This document shows positions 1 through 7,211 of a stretch of DNA of 35,711 nt, piece after piece. The DNA lies in NCBI GenBank assembly GCA_964398655.1, contig CAYNNG010000018.1, positions 1 through 35,711 of the forward strand, written 5' to 3'. The notes beneath the pieces are model-generated. The model made no database searches. It was given only the letters and a program-made list of their open reading frames with translations, and was not told the origin of the DNA. The DNA comes from SFFI01 sp964398655 (GTDB taxonomy: Bacteria; Bacillota; Clostridia; Saccharofermentanales; DTU023). Each line of letters starts with the position of its first letter. Position 1 is the first letter of the stretch. The position numbers and the translations under genes are program-made.

Positions 1-439
1 TGCGGGTACTACGCAAACCGGGAAGTTACTTTATAGACGATGCGGGGATCACCCCCGCGTGTGCGGGTACTACAGGTCTAAATTGAGCCGTAGCGGCTGT
101 GGCTTGGGATCACCCCCGCGTGTGCGGGTACTACCAGATGATAACGTCACCGCCTTTTACCTTGTGAGGATCACCCCCGCGTGTGCGGGTACTACTTCGT
201 CATTTCTGGGTCTCCGCCTCCTCCTTTGGGATCACCCCCGCGTGTGCGGGTACTACCAAAAGGCCGAGATTGCACGCCGGGAAGCGGAGGGATCACCCCC
301 GCGTGTGCGGGTACTACTATGTGGGAAGCTTACCAAAAAGCGTTGGAGGAGGATCACCCCCGCGTGTGCGGGTACTACTATACAAGGAAATGGAGATTAA
401 AGTCGACAACGGGATCACCCCCGCGTGTGCGGGTACTAC
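1..439 (-). CRISPR. Type I-E CRISPR array (7 full repeats plus 1 cut by window edge)
   Basis: Seven identical 28-bp repeats start at 46, 107, 168, 229, 290, 351 and 412. The last 12 bases of another lie at 1-12. The period is exactly 61 bp, with seven 33-bp unique spacers. On plus the repeat begins GGATCACCCC and ends CGGGTACTAC. On minus it begins GTAGTACCCG, ends GGGGTGATCC and contains a CCCGC/GCGGG stem, which is the usual I-E orientation, so crRNA is read from minus, co-directional with the cas genes. The leader-proximal repeat is therefore 412-439, only 13 bp beyond the cas2 stop. No repeat is degenerate, so the distal end of the array lies outside the window. The base after each repeat on the crRNA strand is always a pyrimidine (C five times, T twice). 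Confidence 0.98.
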
Positions 440-452
440 ACTAAAAGATCCC

Positions 453-1424
453 TTATTTATCGGCCTTGATTTTTAGGTAATCGTAAAATTTATTTACTTT
501 TACTGCAAGCTCGTTCGTAACCATAGCATCTTCTAGGGCACGATGCCTTACAGAAGATGCGATGCCATAAGCACTTAATGCAGTTCCCAATTTATAATTT
601 GCCAGGAACATCTTCTCACGCTTAACTAATTGCAAGACATCTATACATTTGTTATTGAGTCCTGGCAAGCCTCCACGTCTCAGATAGGCATTTATAAAAT
701 TGAGATCAAAATCTACTCCATAGCCAACAATCGGAAGATCATTGATAAAAGCTAATAATTCTGCCATAGCTTGCTCAATGTTTACACCATCGACTCGCAG
801 TAGTTCATCCGTAATGTTAGTGAGGCTCACAATGGCTTCCGGGAGTGGTGTGTCATGCAAAATTAAGCGATGGAATATTTCCGGCTCACTCAAGCCAAAT
901 TTAAGCGCGCCAATCTCAATGATGTGATCGTGAAATGGATCTAAGCCATCAGTCTCTAAGTCTAAGACAACATAGGGAATTCCCTGATCCGTATTAACTG
1001 TTACACCCACTGAAACGCAAGACTCAGCATCCTTTTGGGAGTCCCCGCCCTCGCGCTCCATATGTTTGCTATGGCTAAATTTGCGCGTTTTACGAAAGTT
1101 TGAGGCTTTACTAAATCCAGGCTGTAACTCATCTGAAAGGTCATCTGTTGAGGGAAACATCACAAGATGCAAGCCATCATAGTCAACGGGAAATCTCTGA
1201 GTGTTGAAGGTGGCAAAATCATATCCCAGTTCATTCTGTGCCTGGTAGCTCAAGGTCGCTTGACCTTGACCAATATTGCTGGTTACGCGCTGCCATAGGT
1301 GCTCTCGCACGCGACTATTAAAATTGCCAATATAAACGCCCGTATCGATTTCCTGCATCCACTTGCTAAGATCGCCCCGCAAAGAAGCCGGCACTTTAGA
1401 TAGGGTAATTACAGTAAAAGGCAT
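453..1424 (-). CDS. cas2: Cas2 fused to DEDDh (DnaQ-like) 3'-5' exonuclease
   Basis: A 323-residue fusion. Residues 1 to about 92 are the I-E type Cas2 (MPFTVITLSKVPASLRGDLS onward), the dimer core of the Cas1-Cas2 spacer integrase. About 55 polar linker residues follow. Residues 150-320 are a DEDDh exonuclease with D155 and E157 (DLETDGL), D240 (GYGVDFDL), and H294 with D299 (HRALEDA), so all catalytic residues are present. In known Cas2-DnaQ fusions this domain trims prespacer 3' ends to size; that role is inferred here. The ATG overlaps the cas1 stop by one base (TAATG), implying translational coupling. It is the last cas gene, and the CRISPR array begins 13 bp after its TAA. An exonuclease site with GYG instead of the common GHN before the third acidic residue is a minor variation. 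Confidence 0.95.
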   Translation of the reverse strand: MPFTVITLSKVPASLRGDLSKWMQEIDTGVYIGNFNSRVREHLWQRVTSNIGQGQATLSYQAQNELGYDFATFNTQRFPVDYDGLHLVMFPSTDDLSDELQPGFSKASNFRKTRKFSHSKHMEREGGDSQKDAESCVSVGVTVNTDQGIPYVVLDLETDGLDPFHDHIIEIGALKFGLSEPEIFHRLILHDTPLPEAIVSLTNITDELLRVDGVNIEQAMAELLAFINDLPIVGYGVDFDLNFINAYLRRGGLPGLNNKCIDVLQLVKREKMFLANYKLGTALSAYGIASSVRHRALEDAMVTNELAVKVNKFYDYLKIKADK

Positions 1425-2377
1425 TAATCTGTTCTCTCACTATAGTTGATGCCATACTTCACATGGTCAGCTTTATCGTCCCATAAACTAATAGAATCTA
1501 TTTCAACTTGTTCATCCTCACTGTCAGACATTTCTAAAAGAAATTTAAGATCTCTAACAATAGCTTTGATAATATCTCCATTAACAAACTCATCGCGGAC
1601 ACGCTGCCTAGCCATGGTTCCAATATCATCTCCTTCTGCGGCTTCTGCAGCCAATTGGAAAGATATAGGCACCGTTATGTGAGTCTTGTACAGATCTGCG
1701 ATGTCATAGACAAAAGATAAGTCATGTCCCGTATGGACGAAGCCGAGTCCGGGAGACAAGCCCAAGGCTACAATAATGCTGTACACCAAGCCATATAGGC
1801 AGACGTGGCTAGCCGACAGGGCCTGGTTGATGACGCTGCTTCCTTCAAAATTATCCGGATCATATACACGTCCGGTCCAAGGCACATTGTAGGTGCGGGA
1901 AAGTTGGCGGTAAACATTTCTCACCCTGGCACCTTCCCGGCCACGTAGTTGTTGCATGGTCAGCTTAGATACGTCTTCGCCAGGAAAGCGTAGCTGGTAC
2001 ATTTTTCGTGATACTGCAAGCCTGGATCTCGTGTTAGAGACCAATTTTGCTTGTTGTACAACGAATCTACTGGAACGAGATAAGCTGCGACCATGGGCAT
2101 AGTGGCGCACACCCCTTTCTCCGACCCAGACCATAGCTGTTCCTGTATCTCCAATCAATTCGATTGCACGGTGACTGATCTCTGTACCGGGCCCCAAGAG
2201 CAGGACACTAAGCAAAGCGGCTGGTATTTTTACCAGCCCTCGCTTGTCAGATACGGTGATGGCGCTATCTTGACGGTTTATTTTTGCATGTTCTATGTAG
2301 ATAAAGGTAACTCTATCTGCGATCTTAGGTAATTCTTGCAGCTCAGTCTTCTTGGCTCCAAACTTTTTATTTGTCAT
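1424..2377 (-). CDS. cas1: CRISPR-associated endonuclease Cas1, type I-E
   Basis: 317 residues, a normal length for I-E Cas1, the integrase that inserts spacers at the leader-repeat junction together with Cas2. The metal-binding set is visible: E148 in LRGREGARVRNVYR, H215 in GFVHTGHDLSFVYD, and D228 in DIADLYK. These correspond to E. coli E141, H208 and D221. The start overlaps the last 11 bases of cas6e and the stop overlaps the cas2 start by one base, so the three genes are translationally coupled. Nothing suggests inactivation. Confidence 0.97.
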   Translation of the reverse strand: MTNKKFGAKKTELQELPKIADRVTFIYIEHAKINRQDSAITVSDKRGLVKIPAALLSVLLLGPGTEISHRAIELIGDTGTAMVWVGERGVRHYAHGRSLSRSSRFVVQQAKLVSNTRSRLAVSRKMYQLRFPGEDVSKLTMQQLRGREGARVRNVYRQLSRTYNVPWTGRVYDPDNFEGSSVINQALSASHVCLYGLVYSIIVALGLSPGLGFVHTGHDLSFVYDIADLYKTHITVPISFQLAAEAAEGDDIGTMARQRVRDEFVNGDIIKAIVRDLKFLLEMSDSEDEQVEIDSISLWDDKADHVKYGINYSERTD

Positions 2378-3020
2378 TGCTTATAGGGATTACTGTGAGT
2401 AAACCACAGCCATAGGCTTTCTCTCTGCCAATGCCTAGAGTCATGGCTGATCTAAGTTTTTCAGCATCTGTAATTTTCAGGATCCCCTGGTAGGTTACCT
2501 TGCTAATATTTACCGGCCTGGCACCTCCACGGTACTTGAGGGGCACAAATGCCCGATCAACTACTTCATATTGATTTTCCAGCAATTCAAATCCGTGGTT
2601 TAAAGCTTTTTGCTCTAGAAAATTCAATTGTTGAGCAACTGTAATATGAGGGTATCTGCGTCCTCGCTTTCCTGATTGCTTCCCTGTGCTTTTAGAGATT
2701 ACGGGATTTAAGGTAACCCGGAATTTCGCTAACATACCGTTATTTAGTGAATTCAGAAAATTATCATAAGATATCGTCTGACCTGTACCCTCCACACCGT
2801 ATCTTTCCAATTTACGCAAGTCAGGCGGCATATCACTAACCACAATTAAATAAAGCTTGCCTCGCAGAGGATCAATCCGCCATAGCTTCCTGCTCCGCTC
2901 ATGCCTTTGCAGTTCTGAAGGGAAGCATTGCTCAACCCAGCTATGGTAAGCCCCCAAGTGAGTTAGGTCTTTGAGTTTTTGGCGGTTAGCTACATCAATT
3001 TCTACGCGGGAAAGATACAT
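2367..3020 (-). CDS. cas6e: Cas6e (CasE) pre-crRNA endoribonuclease
   Basis: 217 residues. Cas6e cuts the pre-crRNA 3' of the repeat hairpin and stays bound as the head of Cascade. The N-terminus MYLSRVEIDV and the segment AYHSWVEQCFP match the family; the Tyr and His there (Y25, H26) are the likely catalytic pair, as with Y23/H26 of E. coli CasE. The C-terminal glycine-rich loop GIGREKAYGCGLLTV is the typical RAMP signature. It begins two bases after the cas5 stop and overlaps the start of cas1. Confidence 0.96.
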   Translation of the reverse strand: MYLSRVEIDVANRQKLKDLTHLGAYHSWVEQCFPSELQRHERSRKLWRIDPLRGKLYLIVVSDMPPDLRKLERYGVEGTGQTISYDNFLNSLNNGMLAKFRVTLNPVISKSTGKQSGKRGRRYPHITVAQQLNFLEQKALNHGFELLENQYEVVDRAFVPLKYRGGARPVNISKVTYQGILKITDAEKLRSAMTLGIGREKAYGCGLLTVIPISNDK

Positions 3021-3022
3021 CT

Positions 3023-3757
3023 CTAGCCTCCAATCGCAGAAAAAGCATCGTGCTCAGCGGTAAAAGAGTCATGCTCTTCCTTGTAATATGGATTGACTTT
3101 TTCAACAAACGTTCTGCCTATGGGGCGATAAGAGAACTTACGTTCTTTCTGGGAGAAAGATATGACTCTCTCCTTCTCCATACGCCTGTACTGTGAATCT
3201 ACCAAATCTGCATCGGCATAGATTTCAAGTTTAACCTTATGTTGCTTGAGTTCGCGCTGGTACCAAGACACAGCTTCCCAACGCCAGTTTTTCAGAGCCT
3301 CAATAGGGGTTAGATCAAAACTGCCAATTACAAAATCCGCCGTTACCGGTACGGACCGTCGTCCCAAAAAAGGCTGAAAATAAGGGGCAGAGAGGGCTCC
3401 TTCAATCTTATCCATTAAGTCCTCGTCCTCGCTGCCTATAGCAACGATAAAAACCGCATCCTGCAGATAATCACGCTGAGTAATATATACTGCTTGCTCA
3501 CTCTTTTTTAGACTCTCCTTGCGGACCATATGATAGTCACGCAGAATACTGCCTGACTGATCAACACGTACCGCAAAGTCCAAACTATTGAGGGCTTGAA
3601 TCCGCTCGTCCTCATCCCGCCTGTATCCCAAGGCAGCCGCTAAAAGTCCTACAATCGCACTCTTAGTAGGTATATGTGCTGTGCGCCGGGTATCATAATT
3701 AGAATCGTTGCCCCAAGATTGTAGGGGGCCAGCACATTTAAGCAAGAGGGTTTTCAT
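3023..3757 (-). CDS. cas5e: Cascade subunit Cas5e (CasD)
   Basis: 244 residues. The N-terminus KTLLLKCAGPLQSWG, followed by DTRRTAHIPTKSAIVGLLAA, is the hallmark of I-E Cas5. Cas5e binds the 5' handle of crRNA and caps the Cas7 filament. SVPVTADFVIG near residue 115 is also typical. The gene starts 9 bases after the cas7 stop with a G-rich sequence (GGGG) as a modest ribosome binding site, and is followed by cas6e after 2 bases. Confidence 0.96.
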   Translation of the reverse strand: MKTLLLKCAGPLQSWGNDSNYDTRRTAHIPTKSAIVGLLAAALGYRRDEDERIQALNSLDFAVRVDQSGSILRDYHMVRKESLKKSEQAVYITQRDYLQDAVFIVAIGSEDEDLMDKIEGALSAPYFQPFLGRRSVPVTADFVIGSFDLTPIEALKNWRWEAVSWYQRELKQHKVKLEIYADADLVDSQYRRMEKERVISFSQKERKFSYRPIGRTFVEKVNPYYKEEHDSFTAEHDAFSAIGG

Positions 3758-3766
3758 AACAACCCC

Positions 3767-4822
3767 CTACAGTGCCTGCAGCAAGGGGGAAATTTTATCC
3801 GAAAATTCCTGCAATAACTGAGCAAAATCGTCAGCTTCCAACCCTACCCCAGGCATGCCCAAACTTAGTGCTGCTGCAGGCTGACCCACAAACTTACTGG
3901 TACGCTCCAGTTCAGCGCCTAGACAGTTAATAGATTCTTGTATATAGCCAGCATGCGACTTTATAGGATTTTCGAAGGCCGTAACTAGGTTAACCGGTCT
4001 GTCAGTCCGCAAAGTTACTAAAATCGCACTGGGCAAGGTTTGGTTCGCATAAGATGTAACCTTACCTGTAGGTAAAGACATAGCAAAGGCTTCAATAAAA
4101 AGCTTTAAAGCATTTAAAGTCAAATCCGCATCATTTAACTGTTGCAAAAATTCGTGGACCGCAACATTTGCATAGCGATAGAGCGTGGAAGAATTGAATT
4201 CTAGAGTTCCCAACATGCCGGCTCCGGCATTGTCTTCAGGAGCTAAATCATCTACGGCCGTATAAAAATCGTACTCTGTTTGCACAGCATGCGTGGAAAT
4301 AGCGTGGGCAACCTGAGAAGAGGCATCCTCATTCAAGGAAGGGTCGTCTGCGACCATGCGGCCAAATAAGGCGATATCTACCGCAGGATCAGCTTGCAAA
4401 ATTTTCTGCAGAGTGGCCTTATCAGTTACACCATCCAAAGCGGCTTGGGCAAACTTCTTAGCTTGGACGGAGCTAATGAAGAATAGGGCCTTAGCCTTTT
4501 GGTCCTTGGTCGAAACCTTTGCGTTGTTAAAAGTCTTCTCAGCCATCTGCAAAGCAGTTTCTCGCTCTACCGCGGGATCTAACTTCTGAATCTCATCAGC
4601 CACATATTGCACGATCTCTAGAGTTCGCGTACCCACATTCCTCAGCTCACCAACCTCGTTGAAATATTGCCGCATGGCTCTTTTCCAGGCCTGGGAACTG
4701 ACCCTAGCTCGAGTTACTCCACCATACTGGGCAGTTTTTGGGCTGCCGGTATCATCCCGATTAATGTTTGACGGTGGAATGTTCTGTAGTACGTGGACGT
4801 CAACAAATAAACGTTTATTCAT
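3767..4822 (-). CDS. cas7e: Cascade backbone subunit Cas7e (CasC)
   Basis: 351 residues, family-typical length. Six copies form the crRNA-binding backbone of Cascade. Recognisable blocks are FVDVHVLQNIPPSNINRDD, the segment TAQYGGVTRARVSSQAWKRA at about residues 31-50, ALFGRMV near residue 150, and SLPTGKVTSYANQTLP near residue 250. A clear Shine-Dalgarno (GAGGAG) lies 8 bases upstream of the ATG, inside the end of cse2, with which it overlaps by 8 bases. Its own strong site fits the need for more Cas7 than the other subunits. Confidence 0.97.
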   Translation of the reverse strand: MNKRLFVDVHVLQNIPPSNINRDDTGSPKTAQYGGVTRARVSSQAWKRAMRQYFNEVGELRNVGTRTLEIVQYVADEIQKLDPAVERETALQMAEKTFNNAKVSTKDQKAKALFFISSVQAKKFAQAALDGVTDKATLQKILQADPAVDIALFGRMVADDPSLNEDASSQVAHAISTHAVQTEYDFYTAVDDLAPEDNAGAGMLGTLEFNSSTLYRYANVAVHEFLQQLNDADLTLNALKLFIEAFAMSLPTGKVTSYANQTLPSAILVTLRTDRPVNLVTAFENPIKSHAGYIQESINCLGAELERTSKFVGQPAAALSLGMPGVGLEADDFAQLLQEFSDKISPLLQAL

Positions 4823-5405
4823 TTTTATTCTCCTCTTTTTTATCTACGTGGTAGTAGCTTTGCGCCCATCTCAAACGCACTTGCTCTTGTCTGCCTAATT
4901 GAAACCAAAATAGATCATCACTCATCAAGGCATAATCGGCCTTGGCTGATTCCTCTCGGCGCAGAAGGCGTATCATATGCCCCAGATGGTAGACCAATTC
5001 CTCATAAGTACTTGAAGTAATCATCACATTAAAGCGACGATCTAGGGCTTCTTTATTTTCTGCGGTGCGTAAAATTTTTAAAGAGCTACCAATATTTTGA
5101 TATTTGTTGTCCTCCGTATTATCGAGCTGGACACTAGTTTTTTTACCCTGCTGATGTAGGGCATAAAACTGCAAAGCATGTACAATAGCATTCTCTTCAT
5201 AAGTCGGAATACCATTGTGACTGAGAAAACTTTCGGGCACTCGCTCAAAGATCAAAGGCCAAATTGCCGCAGACTCACTTAAATCTTTGCCTATTGAGCT
5301 GCGTAGGTTGGCCAAGTCTTTCTTAGAACTGCTAGCCTCCAAATTTTCCTCAAGCCGGCTAATAATTTGGCTCACCACGCTAGATACTTTTAGCTGTTGG
5401 CTCAT
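4815..5405 (-). CDS. cse2: Cascade small subunit Cse2 (CasB)
   Basis: 196 residues. Cse2 dimers form the belly of Cascade and help hold the target-strand R-loop. The assignment rests on position between cse1 and cas7, size, and family-like segments: LRSSIGKDLSESAAIWPLIFE near residue 30, IVHALQFYALHQQ near residue 73, and HLGHMIRLLRREESAKADY near residue 140. The sequence is more diverged than its neighbours, as usual for Cse2. The ATG overlaps the cse1 stop by one base (TAATG). Confidence 0.93.
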   Translation of the reverse strand: MSQQLKVSSVVSQIISRLEENLEASSSKKDLANLRSSIGKDLSESAAIWPLIFERVPESFLSHNGIPTYEENAIVHALQFYALHQQGKKTSVQLDNTEDNKYQNIGSSLKILRTAENKEALDRRFNVMITSSTYEELVYHLGHMIRLLRREESAKADYALMSDDLFWFQLGRQEQVRLRWAQSYYHVDKKEENKNE

Positions 5406-7102
5406 TACCCTGTCACTCCCTTCTTTAGCTGATAAATGAATGCACTATATGCTGTGGCTATATTCATTTCGCGTCCTGGATCATTTTCGTTCTTTTTTAT
5501 GACTCTGCCGAGGTAGTCTCTCTTGCCAGCATTAGAAACTAATTCATCTGCTTGTCGTTTAATAATCTTGAACAGTTTCTTGCGCCATTCGCGAATCTTT
5601 TCTTCTTGGCTATCAGATGGATCTATGCTTATAAGCCAATCTCTGAAAGGCTGATCTACTTCGAAATATGCCTTTTGTACGACGCTATCCACAAATCCCG
5701 TATTTTTTGAATTACGGATGTTATTCAAATCATTTGAGAAAGTTTTGAGATTCCAGCCAATTAGCTTCTTAATTAACTGAACTTCTGCATCAATTCGTGT
5801 AGTCCATCTTTCTGCGTCTTCATCAAAAAGCAACTGGTTCTTGAGCTGTAGATAATCGGATACATCATCCGTGGGCACCCAAGAAGTGGCATTTCCATCA
5901 TCCTGCAGACTAATAGACCTCAAAGTAACAATTGGAGAGCCAAGAGCATCCTCTATATCGTTAAGCCATTTAATAACACCAGGCTTGTGGTACTTATCAC
6001 CTGTGATTGCAATCACGTTAAAGGCTTGCCATAAAGCTTCGTTCGCCATATGTTTCTTAGGAGTGTATTTCCCTTTATTAGGTCCTTGTTCGTTCCAACG
6101 CCACAGGGTCATTGGCTCAATATCGGCTTCGAGGTGATTAAGTTCTGGCAACTTAATAATGCCCATGTTGAAGGGCTTCGAACTATCGGTCTTAGGGTCG
6201 ATATAAACTGCACGTCCCCAGACTGTATAGAGCTCAGCCAAGTTATCAACGATGTCAGAGGCAAAGCGGCGTTGGACAAAAGCCGCGCCCACATGTTCCC
6301 AGCTCGGTTCTTGTGTAGGGATGTAATCCAGGCCTAAGTTTTCCTCGTGTGTGAGGATAAAGTTGAGCATGAGTGTTTCAAACAAATTATGGCCTTCAAT
6401 ATATATACCGCCTATGTCAAAAAGCCAGCCCTTTGAGGATTTATATTTTTCTCCGGTATCAAAAGAGGCCTTATCAGCAAGACCTATATATCCCTGAAAC
6501 GCTACGAGCCAACGTGCCATCTCAGCTTCTGAAAGTAATTCTTTATTGTTATCACGCGAGTATTTAGGAGAAAACAAAGCTAGCTTATTGCCACTTTCTG
6601 ATATCGTACGATTCAGGTTTTTCCCAGAAAAATTGCTAGGGTTAAAGCGCACCAAATTAAACTTAAGCAAATCATCACTGGTTACCTGGGAAAAAGGAAA
6701 TTCTTCATCAAAGAGAAAGAAATGATCGGTCCACTTTTGTAAGTAGTCACCAACAATTTCAGGGAAGCTACCCGCCTTCCATAATTCATGCCAGGTATTT
6801 TCCAGGTCTGCATAGTAGTCTTCCGCATCATCAGGATCAACCTCACCAATTGGCCTATATCGTTCATCTAATTCAACATAGCCATAAGGTCGTCCATTCA
6901 CATCCAGGCGGGAGAAAACGGTGTGCAGTACGGCCAAGAGCAAACGGAGCATAGCAAAATTTTGAGCCTCAGTCTCTCCTGCCAAACGCAAATAATTTTG
7001 AGCATTTTGGAAGAGCTCCAGCATGGACACTTCTTGCACCTGACCTTTGTCATCAGTAATCACTCTGATCCAAGGTTCGGATAACAAATTAAATCTCCCC
7101 AT
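5405..7102 (-). CDS. cse1: Cascade large subunit Cse1 (CasA/Cas8e)
   Basis: 565 residues from the chosen ATG at 7102. An upstream in-frame TTG at 7126 exists, but the Shine-Dalgarno AAGGAGG (7111-7117) sits inside that extension, 8 bases before the ATG, which decides the start. MGRFNLLSEPWIRV is the standard Cse1 N-terminus. Cse1 reads the PAM and recruits Cas3. HEENLGLDYIPTQEPSWE and other central parts fit the large globular domain, and the C-terminal region is helical. It is followed by cse2 with a one-base overlap. A 109-base AT-rich gap separates it from cas3 and contains a candidate promoter. Confidence 0.95.
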   Translation of the reverse strand: MGRFNLLSEPWIRVITDDKGQVQEVSMLELFQNAQNYLRLAGETEAQNFAMLRLLLAVLHTVFSRLDVNGRPYGYVELDERYRPIGEVDPDDAEDYYADLENTWHELWKAGSFPEIVGDYLQKWTDHFFLFDEEFPFSQVTSDDLLKFNLVRFNPSNFSGKNLNRTISESGNKLALFSPKYSRDNNKELLSEAEMARWLVAFQGYIGLADKASFDTGEKYKSSKGWLFDIGGIYIEGHNLFETLMLNFILTHEENLGLDYIPTQEPSWEHVGAAFVQRRFASDIVDNLAELYTVWGRAVYIDPKTDSSKPFNMGIIKLPELNHLEADIEPMTLWRWNEQGPNKGKYTPKKHMANEALWQAFNVIAITGDKYHKPGVIKWLNDIEDALGSPIVTLRSISLQDDGNATSWVPTDDVSDYLQLKNQLLFDEDAERWTTRIDAEVQLIKKLIGWNLKTFSNDLNNIRNSKNTGFVDSVVQKAYFEVDQPFRDWLISIDPSDSQEEKIREWRKKLFKIIKRQADELVSNAGKRDYLGRVIKKNENDPGREMNIATAYSAFIYQLKKGVTG

Positions 7103-7110
7103 AACTCGCG

Positions 7111-7117
7111 CCTCCTT
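7111..7117 (-). promoter_or_regulatory. Shine-Dalgarno of cse1 (start-deciding)
   Basis: On minus this reads AAGGAGG, ending 8 bases before ATG 7102-7100. It excludes the longer TTG-initiated reading frame. Confidence 0.85.
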
Positions 7118-7155
7118 ATAGCTCAACTAAGTTGTTGCTATTATGTCATAAATTT

Positions 7156-7183
7156 TCTATATCATCTACGATTTTTTTGTAAA
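7156..7183 (-). promoter_or_regulatory. Candidate promoter for the cse1-cas2 operon
   Basis: On minus, TTTACA (7183-7178) is followed after 16 bases by TATAGA (7161-7156), about 54 bases before the cse1 start codon, in the AT-rich gap after cas3. It would let Cascade and adaptation genes be transcribed separately from cas3. No operator was recognised. Confidence 0.45.
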
Positions 7184-7211
7184 TTATTACCAATCAATTA
7201 AAATGGTAGCG

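Noticed and set aside
59..476. Open frames through the CRISPR array
   Set aside because: They are readings of the repeat (PRVRVL / PACAGTT in turn) and carry no protein signal.
7103..7126. TTG start of cse1 at 7126
   Set aside because: The ribosome binding site AAGGAGG lies inside this extension, so the ATG at 7102 is used.
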